From Megamerina dolium (Eukaryota > Arthropoda > Insecta > Diptera > Megamerinidae): a stretch of DNA of 64,000 nt. Under the pieces are notes generated by a model. The model saw nothing but the letters and a program-made list of their open reading frames with translations. It was not told the origin of the DNA and made no database searches. The stretch is from NCBI GenBank assembly GCA_963854835.1, contig OY978530.1, forward strand, positions 15,706,616 to 15,770,615, read 5' to 3'. Positions 46,379 to 57,885 of this stretch are shown one piece after another. Positions within the stretch are counted from its first letter, which is position 1. Each line of letters begins with the position of its first letter. The position numbers and the translations under genes are program-made.

Positions 46379-47655
46379 TTGAACAATTTTGTTCAACTAT
46401 GGATCTTCCAGGTTGATGGTGAATTGTGGTGGTTTTTAGCGGGGCTTTGGTTGAGGCTGGTACCGTTGTGCCCTTTAGAGTTTCCATATTAAGCATAAAA
46501 TGAGCAGTGTCGCTGACAAGACGAGGGCTGTATAGCTGACTGCATGGTGGTGTTGACTATTGAACCTGATTGTTTCTGGTAGGTGATCGAACTCTTAGCT
46601 TGTTAAACGCTTGTGAAGTGCAGCTAATGTATCCAATTATTCTTCAAATGATGTATTTGTTGTCAGATATCGTTCAATGACTTCATCAGATGTGTTTACG
46701 ATATTGAAGATCTTGAATCTTGCGTAAGATGTGTATACGGAGCTAACGTTACTATGATACCCTTGAATTGTCAGCATATTGGTTTTGATGACGCAATTAG
46801 GGTGTATTTCTAGCATTCCGGATCCTGTTAACATAAGTTGAGTGAGTTCCGTTCCTCAAACTGCTGATATTTCGGTATCTGGTCTTGTTGCAAATATCCA
46901 ATGATTTTTATGATTCATTTGGATCCATGTTGAGCTGCGATGTAGTTTACTGAGCTTACAATTTGTTGCATGTTTGTTGTTGAAAATATTAATCTCACAG
47001 GAAAAAGCTGCTGAGTCTCTTCCATATTTTGTTTGTTTGTTTTCACATATATAGACGTCTTCCTATGTTGTAAAGCATTTGCTTATATCGTGTGTACTTA
47101 GTGGGATATATTGATCTCTATATTGATTTCAGAATAAACTTAAAATGTAGTTTTCTTTAGTGTTTACTTCATTGATTGTTTGTGACATCACTTCTACATA
47201 TTCAGAATCGAGTATGCCGAACAAGGTACGAGCGACATTTCCTACTATGTTGATTGCCGTTCTTTTTTCACGTCCAATCAATAGCATATCCTTATCTTGT
47301 AATAACTCGTCTTTGGTTTGCTTAAGATTATCAATCAAAGCATTACAAGTTGAATTTTGTTGGAACCTTGAGCATAGCTTTTGAAGTGTTGTTATTCCGG
47401 ATGAGAACGTATTAATTTCTGCCCAAAGTGATATCAAATTGTAATAGACCACAATTTTCCATTCAGCTGTTAAAATTTTTGTTGTTCCGATGCCTTCAAA
47501 GTACATTCCGAGATCATGCCAAAATTCGTTATCTGGACTGAGCTGCACAATATTGCCGGAAGTAACAAAAGTGATATAATAACTGTTAGCATGACTGATG
47601 CGGTTGGTGATTTTCGTCGTTTCGGGGTTATGACACTGGAGTTGTCATTCGACAA
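46379..47655 (-). pseudogene. Env-like gene of BEL element C (baculovirus F-like fusion protein), broken
   Basis: The frame opens just after the pol stop with a hydrophobic signal segment (MLTVIISLLLLPAILC near residue 25). After a frameshift around 47500 it continues at 47548-47129 with a furin-type REKR site near 47265, followed by a hydrophobic segment like the fusion peptide of baculovirus F and errantivirus envelope proteins. A C-terminal piece (46834-46637) has conserved Cys text, and a transmembrane stretch (YTALVLSATLLILCLIW) lies near 46520 before a short tail. It would mediate membrane fusion if intact; frameshifts preclude that here. Confidence 0.75.
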
Positions 47656-47664
47656 TCTCTGCTG

Positions 47665-48640
47665 TTATTCAGCATGAGTTTCTTGTTCGGATACTTGCTT
47701 TTTGTCTGAGGCTTCTTCGATATATTCATCTACGTGGAGTAATGGTGCTAGTCGGTGAATTGGGCGTTTCCATAGCCCTGTTGCTGTTTTTACGTCTACT
47801 ACTCGAACCCTTCCATCGTCTCCTTTGTAGATTTTTTGTACTCTTCCCAGTGGCCATTGCAGTACAGGAACATTGTCTTCTTTGATTATAACCATTTTCC
47901 CCTCGTTTATATTTTGTGACTGCGATTTCCATTTGTGTTTTCGCTGTAGTTTATTAAGATATTCATGCGACCAACGTCGCCAAAAGTCATACTTGAGCTG
48001 CGTTATTAATTTCCATCTTGTTGTGAGGAAGTTGTTTGCTTGTGGTGTGATTCTAATGATTTGTGCGGTCAATGGTTCACCAATTAGGAAGTTTCCGGGT
48101 GTTAATGCAGTTAAATCATTTGCATCTTCAATTTCAATAATGATGGTTTCAAGCTCCTCATAAGTGAGTGATGCTGTTGAAACACTTCGTAGTAATAAAT
48201 GTTTGGCTGATTTCACCTCAGCTTCCCATAGGACTCCGAAATGTGGAGCTCTAGGGGATATTAACTTAAAGTTTATTCCACGATCGCTGCATACCTTCAT
48301 GATTTTTTCTTGTGACTCAGTTGCAAATATAACATTATTTAGATCCTCCAATATGTTCCTTGCACTGACGAAATTTGTTGCGTTATCGCAATAAATGGTG
48401 TTGCATCGTCCACGTCGAGCTGTAAAACGTTTTAATGCACCAATAAATGCATCAGTTGTTAAATCGCTCACCACCTCTAAATTTACTGCCTTTGACGCGA
48501 AGCAGCAAAAAGCAGCAATGTAGACTTTATGTGTTTTTTTTCCACGAATTTTGTAATGAACTCGCAGTGGTCCACAATAGTCTACACCAGCATTTAGGAA
48601 TGATCATGCTGGGGTGACTCTAGGTTGTGGTAAATTTCCC
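47665..48640 (-). pseudogene. Integrase core and C-terminal domain of BEL element C
   Basis: The 269-codon frame 48474-47665 includes CDNATNFVSA (second catalytic Asp) and RAPHFGVLWEAEVKSAK (catalytic Glu), then a BEL-type C-terminal domain (WPLGRVQKIYKGDDGRVRVV). The first catalytic Asp lies upstream in AGVDYCGPLRV (about 48575), readable in the same strand after a TGA near 48605. So the DDE triad is retained, but the reading is broken just before it. DUF5641-like text at the end is typical of BEL/Pao. Confidence 0.88.
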
Positions 48641-49768
48641 ATTATTTGCTGATACAAGTTTGGTTTTGCCTTGGTGCAACGAATGCACTTTTGTACAATG
48701 TTTCGTGCCATTGTACCAACCGTAGCCGTTGGTTATCGTTATGCATCATGATTAATATTAGCTTCACTATTGGATCGTTGTATGGCAGTACCATGAGATG
48801 TTTGGCATCAAATGATAGCGTCGATGCCGACAACCGTCCGCCAACTCCTAGAATGCCTTTGTCATCAATAAATGGGGACAGACTGCTGAGTGAACATGGT
48901 TTATCAATTCCAATTCTAACGCGAAATCGGAGGCTTGTATTGTTTTGATAATAATCGTGAGTGCTGCGTCCAGTTCTTCTGTACTTAATGGCTTATGCTT
49001 TGGACGTTCCCTTGTTGATAATTTGAGGTTTTGTGTGAACCGTAGAATGTATGCTATCACTCTTTGTAAAACCTTGAATGAATTTCCATACCTTATGTTT
49101 TATATTATGTCTTCTGATCCAGTGTTAGTCGTTGTAGCTACTGTCATACTCTTCTTTTTTCGTTCCATATTGGTTATGAAATCTTCTTGTCCTTCCCTTG
49201 AAAATGGTTTGGGCCATAGTTCCTTTTTACCATGTAAAAATAGTGTGGTGGACACATGACATGTTGATAATTTTCTTGGGTATAAACCTCTGGAGACAAC
49301 ATCTGCAGGGTTGTCCCTTGATCCAACATATCTCCATTGTGCAACGAATAAGTCATGCATTTTTTCTATTCTATTAGCAACAAATGTGTGGAATGAAGAT
49401 GTGGGTGAATTAAGCTATGATACTACTATCTTGGAGTCTGTCCAAAAAAATGTCGTTTTGTCTCCATAGTTTAATTCCCTTTTTATTTTTTCTGTTAGTT
49501 ATGCACATAAGACTGCTGCACACAACTCCAGCCTTGGCAGTGTTTGTGGTTGAATTGGAGCCACACTTGATTTTGCGCACAAGATCTTTACTGCGATTCT
49601 GCCATCATTTGATTTAGATCGAAGATAAACTGCTGCTCCGTATGCATTTTCTGATGCGTCGGTAAATGCGTGAAATTGGACTGTTTCCTGTTGTTGGTGA
49701 CTGAAGATGTGTCGTGGAATTCGGATGTCTTTTAGTACTTGTAGTTCTTCTCGGAATTTTACCCATAT
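48641..49768 (-). pseudogene. RNase H end and integrase zinc-binding domain of BEL element C
   Basis: Minus-strand frames show WRYVGSRDNPADVVSRGLYP (49360-49260), the segment after RNase H, and then LSFDAKHLMVLPYNDPIVKLI (48833 region) with an HNDNQRLRL and C-RC pattern, the His2Cys2 part of integrase. Frameshifts and stops occur near 49080, 49415 and 49760. Confidence 0.8.
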
Positions 49769-50560
49769 TTATTTGAATTCCATTGATAATGGTACATCCC
49801 AATCTAATTTTTCACGCCATAATTCCTGAATCATGATTTTTGCTGTGACAACTACTGGTGAAAGAATACCTAACGGGTCGAAGATTTGTATTAACTCGGA
49901 GATGATAGTTCGTTTTGTGATTCGTTTTTCGGTGCAGAAGTTAGTTTTTATGTGGAATTGATCGCTTTTAGGTGCCCACTTTAGCCCTAGTGCTTTTATT
50001 GAATTAGATTCTTCTCTATTGAAATCCAGATTAACTTCGAGATCCTCGGCTGGAATGCCATTTAATAATTGATGATGATTTGCACACCATTTTCTTAAGT
50101 TGAGTCCAGCTGATTTTAGTATGGTTGACAATTGATGTTGGGTTTCGATCGCTGTTGATAGGGTATCGGCACCTGATAAGCCATCATCATCTTGGAAGTC
50201 GAAAGCGTAAAAGAATTGAAAATAATTCCTTTTGAATGGTTGGTCCAGTATGCATAATATCGTTGAGGGATAGACCAGATGATGTTTTTGCTGATGCATC
50301 AAATACCAATCGTAGTTTTATGGTGCTGCTATTGGGTTTGAAGACACAGTGATGTAGGATTACGTAATGATCAGGATTTAACTTCTTTGGGGCTATTTTA
50401 GTAATGTGCCCAAGTTTTTCATATTCCACCATGAATGCTGTATATTTGATCTTGAGGTCATTATTTCTTGCCAATCGTCTTTCGAGTGCAAGAAACCTGT
50501 TGACTGCTTGCTGGTTTGATTCACCGAGAGTTGATGGGCTTTCTTTGAACGGCAATTATA
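49769..50560 (-). pseudogene. Reverse transcriptase of BEL element C with core deletion
   Basis: The N-terminal part (50555-50210) has ALERRLARNNDLKIKYTAFM, YVILHHCVFKPNSSTIKLRL, VFDASAKTSSGLSLNDIMHT and KELFSILLRFR. Immediately afterwards, in another frame (50302-49769), comes DDDGLSGADTLSTAIETQHQ, so the stretch holding the first catalytic Asp is missing, and the YVDD box is altered to QDDD. The linker YDPLGILSPVVVTAK-type text follows. It cannot encode an active enzyme. Confidence 0.85.
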
Positions 50561-50873
50561 CTATGAATCTCCCTTATTGATTTCGGGTTGTATTATGAAG
50601 AAAATGCATTTCGCATTGTTTTTCTGTCGAGGTAAGTTTCCAAAGTTTCCAAAGTTCAAGTTTCCAAAAGTTTTCAATTAACTGATCTAACGGCTTAGAT
50701 TCCTGCATTAGCATACCACATGTAACAGAGGAAGACCGCTGTGTTTCCGAGTTGAGCGTAGTTTTTCCAGCTGCCACTCATCCGAGAACTGTATTTTGTA
50801 GTGTCATATCTCCTAACTTCATTTGTTCAGCTAAAGGTAGTTGATAATAAAATTCAGATCCTAGATCGGGAGC
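50561..50873 (-). pseudogene. Protease remnant of BEL element C, catalytic core deleted
   Basis: The end of a BEL retropepsin is readable (EFYYQLPLAEQMKLGDMTLQ-NTVLG-VAAGK), but no DTG/DSG active-site text lies between the gag zinc knuckles and this point. A short local repetition of GTTTCCAAA (50640-50675) indicates a small tandem insertion. Confidence 0.7.
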
Positions 50874-52062
50874 CTATTCTATAGTATTTCGTTGGTTTGT
50901 TCTCTTGGTTTCGAAATGTATAAGTGTATTATGCTTTTTGCCGCACTTAGTACAACCCCTTGTTGTACAATGTTTTGCCATGTGACCAGCCTTTAGGCAA
51001 TTTAGACAATAATTTTGTTTGGGTACCACACTGTGCCAGTCTGATATGCTCCTTTTTATAAACATTTTGCATGCTTACAATGGATGTGCTCCGTTTTTGC
51101 ACGCTTGGCATTGTTCTCCGTTTGCCCCTACTAACGTGTAGGCTTTTGACTTTGTTTCTATTTTATCTTTCTGTGCAACTGCTTCCAGAGACTGAAATCG
51201 TGCTTCTATAAACTCTAGAAATTTACTAATTGTTTGCAATTCCTTGGGATTTTCCAGTGTTTGCTCATATGCTACATGACTAACACTGTCCAGATTTCTC
51301 ATTAGTATGTGGAGAAGCAAAGGATCCCAAGAGGCTGTATCAATGCCCAGCTTATTCAATGCTAGTAGACATTCTTGGGTTGTGTCATGCAATTTTTTTA
51401 ACGCTCCTGATGATGGAGAGTTCGCTGAGGGTTGATCCAAGATTTTTTGCAGTAATACGCTTGTTATTACTCTTTTATTGTTGTATCGATCTTGTAGTAG
51501 CTTCCATGCTACTTCATAATTTGCTTCCGTAACTGGCAAATGGTGTATGAGTTCTTCAGCCTCCCCTATCAGATTTGACTTCAAATACCACAATTTCTGG
51601 ATATTGGGCAGTGGCTGGTTGTGTATCATCTGGGAGAACATATCATAAAATTGACGCCAGTTCGTGTATTTTCCTTCAAATTTTGGAATCTCCATCTTTG
51701 GTGACTTAACTAGTTTTGATGAAGATGGATTACTAGTTGTAGGAGATGGTTGTTCTTTAGCCTGGACTTCCAATTCTTCTAGATTTAAGTATGCATTGTA
51801 ATCATACCCGATTTCATCTGGCGTTGGACGACTTTCCCAAATTTCGTAGTTTATAATTTCAATTTTTTTCCATAACATATTTACATGCCTGGCTCTTCAC
51901 AACCGACGTTGTGAAGACCCAGGCATCCTCTAAACGGCGCAGGTGCTCTTTGTAATAATCCGTTGATATACGATCCTTCGGATCCTTACTGAAGTTTCGT
52001 ATTATACCTTGTATCTCCTCCCCAATGGAATTTTGAGAAGCCAATAAATCGTTGAATTCCAT
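50874..52062 (-). pseudogene. Gag of BEL element C (capsid domain and zinc knuckles)
   Basis: The reading begins at 52062 (MEFNDLLASQNS), shifts frame near 51870, and continues to 51075 with KMEIPKFEGKYTNWRQFYDM, AEELIHHLPVTEANYEVAWK and LLQDRYNNKRVI, the conserved DUF1759 capsid text. Knuckles CLNCLKAGHMAKHC and CTKCGKKHNTLIH lie at 51065-50874. Gag would pack element RNA in particles. The frameshift and a TAA at 51075-51077 before the knuckle segment break the polyprotein. Confidence 0.88.
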
Positions 52063-52218
52063 TCTTTGTCTTTGTATGCGTGTTGTATAAGCTTCTTGTT
52101 AATGTTGATTCCAAATCTTATGACACACTTTATGTCTAGTTGTACTAGCCTTGTGCTAGAATCACAAAAATGTTGCTTTTGAGAATGCGTTGAATTCGCT
52201 GTTTGAACATTAGCCCTG

Positions 52219-52236
52219 TACTAGTGGGTCACCAAA
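52219..52236 (-). promoter_or_regulatory. Primer binding site of BEL element C
   Basis: Just inside the 5' LTR the minus strand reads TTTGGTGACCCACTAGTA. The first nine to ten bases (TGGTGACCC) are complementary to a tRNA ending GGGTCACCA, which fits tRNA-Trp, but the match does not extend further. The tRNA assignment is tentative. Confidence 0.55.
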
Positions 52237-52774
52237 TGTTTGATCGCAAATGTTTGATAAAAAAATAATTTGTTTTTTAACATGAACTCCTAGTACATAA
52301 ACTAGGAAATTTGTTGAAATGCTATAGGTCACTTTAAACCGTATAGTCCACAGAGAAGAAACGCACGTTTTGAACGGTGTGTTATTTTTGCTTTACTAAT
52401 GATTATTTCATTGAATTTATACTAAAATGGACATTACGAAAGTACTTATGAGTATTGTACAAAAATGATAATGTTAGCATAAATGTATAACATATACATA
52501 TGCTGAATAAAAAATATAAAACTATAAATACAACGACCTGCACATAATTATTAAGGAATGCCAAAATAAACGATTGCAGGTAATTGCTGACATTGATAAA
52601 AAACATTATAACGTTATTACATATAAATATTATTTATGCATAACATATAGAAATGCTGAATAGACAAATAAATATAAATGCAATGACCTGCACACAATTA
52701 TAAATATATATAGAAATAAAAAAAACTGTAGGTGATTGCTTATGTTGGTTTCAATAGTTCATTGAACATGAACA
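52237..52774 (-). mobile_element. BEL element C, 5' LTR
   Basis: 538 bp, nearly identical to 45829-46366, with about a dozen substitutions and two or three single-base indels by eye. It is flanked on the right by ATAGC, the second copy of the 5-bp target duplication. Confidence 0.95.
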
Positions 52775-53030
52775 ATAGCTTTTCTTTAGATAAATTATTT
52801 CCTAGAACTAACCCCTTTTTACTCTTCTTCTGCTACCGGTAACTCTTTCTCGCACAAGACAATTATTTTTTCAATATAGCTTTTATTTAACAGTATATAC
52901 TTGTATATATTTCCCTTGCACAAGGTAGTTTATATTTTGACAATCTGTTATTTCCTTCACCATGTAGTTTTTGTTTAACAATGTTGTTTTCTTTCTATTT
53001 TGATTATATATTTTTTTTTCACTATATACG
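52775..53030 (-). mobile_element. Gypsy-type 5' LTR of element G, continuation
   Basis: It resumes the LTR interrupted at 45828: TTTCTTTAGATAA, TTTTTACTCTTCTTCTGCTA, TTTCCCTTGCACAAGG. It matches 38250-38475 and is interrupted at 53031 by a mariner. The rest of the LTR was not found beyond. Confidence 0.85.
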
Positions 53031-53515
53031 AGGGCGGATTGATAATGAAGCTACCTAAGTAGGAAAAAAACATTTTTTTTTTCAAAAACCATTTATTTCT
53101 CAACATAGTCTTCTTTTACTTCGACACACTTAGTAAGACGATATTCCAACTTTTTTATACCATCTGAATAATACGATTTCGGGAAATCCTCAAAATACGC
53201 GTTAGTTTCGGTAATCACTTCTTCGATTGAGCTGAATCTTTTTCCTGCGAGCCATTTTTTCAAGTTTGGAAACAGGAAAAAGTCACTAGGAGCTAAATCT
53301 GGGCTATAAGGTGGATGATCAACCAATTCGAAGTGTATTTCACGTAATTTTAGCATCGTATCTAATGCTGTGTGAACCGGTGCGTTGTCTTGAAGAAAGA
53401 TCACTTTTTTCTTCTTTAAATGTGGTCGTTTTTTCTTGATTGCATCATTCAATTGATCCAATAACGCACGATAATACTTTCCTATGATTGTGGATCCTTT
53501 TTTAAAATAATCGTA
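53031..53515 (-). pseudogene. Mariner DD34D transposase, C-terminal half with one TIR
   Basis: The frame 53461-53093 reads VIFLQDNAPVHTALDT and HPPYSPDLAPSDFFLFPNLK. Counting from the Asp in LQDNA to the Asp in APSD gives 34 residues, so this is DD34D. KKWLAGKRFSSIEEV and YYSDGIKKLEYRL follow. The left end has the TIR-like CGAGGGCGGATTGATAATGA next to TA. Upstream reading ends near 53515 (IIGKYYRALL), so the DNA-binding domain and first Asp are lost. Confidence 0.88.
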
Positions 53516-54389
53516 ACACTATATAACACTATAACCTGACCATGCATGACATTTGAGTGTTAAGAAGATATATGACTCACTGTATTTCTGGATCAGATAA
53601 AGGCAATGGACTATTTCGAGGATGATATCAAAAGGCTAAAATATTCTGGTCAGGACAAAAGTTCAGCTGATGGTGCTCCAATATCGAACGCGATTATTAT
53701 ATTGGCTCCCTTTCTTGAAGATGGAATAGTGTGTATGAGTGGGCGCTTATAAGGTGCAGATTAACCTGAGTGACAGTGGAATCTTGCGGTACTGCCAGGA
53801 AAGGGAAGATTGGTTAAGCTCATAGCTCGTGCAATACATTTAAAACTACTACATTGCGCAGCACATCAGATAATGGCGACATTACGATGAAATTATTGTG
53901 TCATCGGTGCACGAGAGTTAACAACGTCCTTGATCAAAAGTTGTATATTGTGCGAAAGGTTAAGGGTAAAAATGAGCGAACAAATGATGGGAAACCTCAT
54001 AGAATGATGAGTACGTCCAGCACGCTCATTTGTACATTCTGGCAGGGCCCATACAAGTGCGTCCAGATCATCGAAGAGGAAACGTGAGCATCAAGGGCTA
54101 TATCGCAGTGCATGTTATCCAAGGCGGTACAGTTAGAACTTGTATCAGACTTGTCTACCAATGTTTTCCTGACGGCGTTTATTCGCTTCACCTCACATTA
54201 TGGTCACTATCGGCATCTTTGGAGTGACTATGGCGCTCAACTATTCACCATGAAAGCGATACACAAATATTATGGAAATTAGCGATAGCCATCTCCATGA
54301 GGTTCAACAACGCTACCGCTGTGCTATAATTTCGTATTTGATGCGGTAACACAAAAAACTTAATGATTTTGATACTTTTAATATAATAT
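53516..54389. other. Spacer, nothing recognised
   Basis: No coding similarity or known repeat was seen. Short frames at 53854-54227 lack motifs. Confidence 0.5.
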
Positions 54390-54435
54390 GTATGTACGAG
54401 GACGGTCCCATAACTACCCGACCTGACATATTGAT
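54390..54435. repeat. Isolated mariner TIR-like sequence
   Basis: GGTCCCATAACTACCCGACC (54405-54424) is close to the reverse complement of the end of the mariner at 60482 (AGGTCGGGTAGTTCAGGGAC). No transposase lies next to it, so it could be a remnant terminal repeat. Confidence 0.4.
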
Positions 54436-54502
54436 GGCGGCAGTAGTTTGAAAAAATGACCATACAATCGGCTGGGGCCGACCAAATTATATTCTGCATA
54501 TG

Positions 54503-54503
54503 T

Positions 54504-54576
<73 letters not shown>

Positions 54577-54605
54577 CATATATATATGTATATATATACA
54601 CATAA

Positions 54606-54696
<91 letters not shown>

Positions 54697-54697
54697 C

Positions 54698-54777
<80 letters not shown>
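54503..54777. repeat. Compound TA microsatellite
   Basis: About 270 bases of TA runs with TACATA, TATGTA and CATAAATATG interruptions, self-complementary in places. Reading frames over it are artefacts. Confidence 0.95.
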
Positions 54778-54780
<3 letters not shown>

Positions 54781-54849
54781 TTGTTCGAATATCCATCTTT
54801 TTCTTTTATTTCCACTATTTGGTATGGGAGCTGCATTAAGAAGTAGGCG

Positions 54850-56056
54850 TGGCATGTTGATTTTTTGCCAGACTATTTCCAACTACCATATTAATATAAG
54901 TGCCAATTATAGTTATGCTAGACAGAAGATTGCAGAAGTGACAGCTATTTCAACTTAAAATAAATTCATTCATTTTGTATGGGACCTACTCTAAACAGTG
55001 GGCGTGGCTCATCTATTTCTTCTGAATCTAGTTATTTTTACAATGCTAATCGATAACGTAAATAGGGTTGTTCTACGCTAAATAGGTTGTAAATTAAGAC
55101 GATAAACATTTTTTTATTTCGTCGACTTTGTGTGTGAGCCACATAAAGGAGAGGGCGTGGTACACTGATTTTTCATCAGATTATTTCCGACTACCATATT
55201 AATCTAAGTGTCAATTATGGTTATTCTAGCCAGAAGATTGCAGAAGTTGCAGCTGTTTCAATTTAAAAGAAATTCAGTCATTTTGTATGGGGGCTACTAT
55301 AAACAGTGGGTGTGGTACGGCCATTTCTTGTGAATCTAGTTGGTCTTACAATACTAATCCACACCGTAAATCTTGTTGTTCTACGCTAAGTAGTTTATAA
55401 ATTGTGGCGCTTAAAAGTTTTTGTTTAATTCCCTCGATTTTGTATGGAAGCCCCACAAAGATGTGGGCGTGAAACCCTTAATTTTTGCCACATTATTTCC
55501 CACGAACATATTAATCTAAGTGTAAATTGTAGTTATTCTAGAGAGAAGATTGCAGAAGTTACAGAAGTTCAATTTAAAAGAAGTACAGACACTTTGTGTA
55601 CGATCTACTATAAAAAGTAGACGTGGCTCGCCCATGTAGCTCGCATGTAGCCATGTAGCTACATGACCCTGCGTGGCTCGCAGGGTCATGTAGCAGTATA
55701 ATGTAACGCTATGTGCTAAATATTGTTGTCTCAAATGGTATATTAAGTGAGTTATAGCAAATTACAAATTTTGAAAATTCCGAGGTTAGTCGCTTTGAAT
55801 GATTGGTGAGGGCGTGACTATTGACCGATCGTGCCGAATATCAATCGCCTCCGTATTCTTGGATCATAGGTCACTTACGCTAAATGTCGTCACAATAGTT
55901 AAATATTTGCTCAAGTTATCGTGCGAACCAGCCAGGTGACGGACGGACATCGTTAAATCGAAAATTTAAGCGGCGCTGTTCACGAATGTACATAATTTTC
56001 TATATCTCCGGAGATTCCTTCAAGTGGTTACAAACATCTGATCAAAATGAATATAT
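54850..56056 (+). repeat. Repeat R, copy 3, with about 305-bp internal tandem units
   Basis: Similar blocks recur at about 305-bp steps: TTTTTGCCAGACTATTTCC (54867), TTTTTCATCAGATTATTTCC (55170) and TTTTTGCCACATTATTTCC (55482), each followed by CATATTAAT, AGAAGATTGCAGAAGT, then a TTTGTATGGG or TTTGTGTACG block and ACTATAAA-AGT. The third unit runs into the R 3' portion with TATGTGCTAAATATTGTTGT, GACGGACATCG and TCTCCGGAGATTCC. The copy is interrupted at 56057 by an LTR and resumes at 58323. Confidence 0.85.
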
Positions 56057-56750
56057 TGTTGTGTCTTTTTTTCTGACACCTCAACCTTTGCTTAGATATC
56101 TTATAGTCTAGGACTTACCCTTTTTTATTCTGTTGCTGTTCCCTGCAAATTTTATTTCTTCACACAATTAAGTTTCACGGTTATTAAGTTTTACTTTTCA
56201 CGGTATAATTTTTATTGATTAAATAGTTTTTTCCTTCACAATGCGTTTTTCATTTAAGAATACACAGAATACTAGAGTCTTTATAATATAACTTTTGTTT
56301 TGTAGGATGTAAAATCCTTTACAGTATACACTCGGTAGCTAACTCGTTCTTTGAGTTATCGTAATCCACTCGATTAACTAATTCACTGACTGCCTTCATT
56401 TCAGTCCTCGTCTTAGTTTATATAGCCTAAAATATATATCATAATTTACAATTTAACCCCATTTTAGTATAAAAAAATTTCTGAAGAAATTACAATTTTT
56501 TAAGTAGGTTAATTCATTGCACTTTCTTCAGTAGGTCATATTTATCACTTATTTTTAGTAAGTCATCATTATTATTTGTAGTTAATACTTCTTGTTGTAA
56601 ATATTGTGCATGCGTTCAATATTATGTATGCATGGTTGTTTCTTATTTTGTTTTTCTTTTCGGCTTAGATTTTCTTTTTATGGTTGTTAAAATATTTCAT
56701 AATCATATAGCGAGGTACGATGACCCGTTGGTTCACTTTTTATTTTTTTT

Positions 56751-57883
56751 GTTTGTTTGTTTATGTGGCCATAACAACCGAATATCGATATAGGCCGAAT
56801 ATAACATGCTTCGCCAGCCATCTCTGTTCTTCGCTAGCCGGCGGTAGTTAGAAATTTCAAGCGTCGTCAGGTTCTCCAGTACTTGGTCTTTCCACCTGAG
56901 GTTAGGTCTTTCTCTTCTGCGTCTGCTGGAGCGTGTTCTTCCATTCGCTCGACATGACCTAGCCAGCGCAGCCGCTGGATTTTGATGCGCTTTACTATGT
57001 CAATATCGGCATACAGCTCGTACAGCTCATGGTTGTACCTTATTCGGTACTCGCCACCAACACAAATAGGTCCAAAGATCTTGCGTAGGACTCTTCTCTC
57101 GAAAACTCCAAGCATGCGCTCATCCGAGGTGGAAATTGTCCAGGCTTCAGCGCCATATGTTAGGACAGGCATGATGAGAGACTTGTAGAGTATAGTTTTC
57201 GTTCTTCGAGAGAGGGCTCGACTTCTCAATTGCTTACTCAGCCCAAAGTAACACCTGTTAGTAAGAGTTATCCTACGCATGATCTCCAGGCTGACGTCAT
57301 TACAGTTGTTAATGCTGGTTCAAAGATAGACAAAGTCCCTTACTACTTCAAAAGCGTAGTTGTCAACAGTGACGTGCTGTCCAAGGCGCCGGGACTCTTT
57401 GTTTGTTGACACTAGATACTTCGTCTTGCCCTCGTCCACCGTAAGACCCATCCAACGCGACTCTCTTTCCAACTCTGAGAATGCTGCACTGACTGTTCGC
57501 GTGTTCATGCCGATTATGTCAATATCGTCGGCATACGCTAACAGCATGACACTTTTGTTGAAGATAGTGCCATTATGTCGTAGATCAGCAGCTCGTATTA
57601 TTTTCTCCATAATAAGATTGAAGAAGTCTCACGATAATGTATCACGATTGTCTGAAACCCCGTGCGGTACTAAACGGTGCGGAGAGGTCCTTCACAATTT
57701 TCACTGCACAACGGGAGTTATGCAGTGTCATTCTACAAAGTCGAATGAGCTTTGCAGGAATACCGAACTCAGACATTGTTGCGTAGAGCTAATCCCTTAC
57801 CGGACTGTCGAAAGCGGCTTCATAATCAACAAATAGGTGGCGTCTGTCGATCTGTTTTTCTTGGGTCTTCTCCAGGATTTGGC
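56751..57883 (-). mobile_element. RTE-like LINE, copy 4, 5'-truncated
   Basis: It starts at the 3' end with a GTTT run followed by ATGTGGCCATAACAACCGAA and covers the last part of RT, ending at CCAGGATTTGGC, where the solo LTR resumes. Frames 57610-57320 (LAYADDIDIIG) and 57280-56867 (QLRSRALSRRTKT, RLRWLGHVERMEEHAP) are separated by a frameshift near 57310; the 57650 region has others. Target duplication is blurred by AT-rich sequence. Confidence 0.9.
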
Positions 57884-57885
57884 AA

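Larger units (their letters stand above)
45829..52774 (-). mobile_element. BEL/Pao LTR element C, nearly complete, with env-like gene
   Basis: The element is 6946 bp with 538-bp LTRs at both ends (TGTTTG...GAACA) and a 5-bp target duplication, ATAAC at 45824-45828 and ATAGC at 52775-52779 (one difference). The uninterrupted target text is visible at 38245 (ACTATAACTTTCC). Order on the minus strand: LTR, primer site, gag, pol with a deleted protease core, integrase, env-like frame, polypurine tract, LTR. The LTRs differ at about a dozen positions by eye, so insertion is fairly recent relative to its surroundings. Confidence 0.95.
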
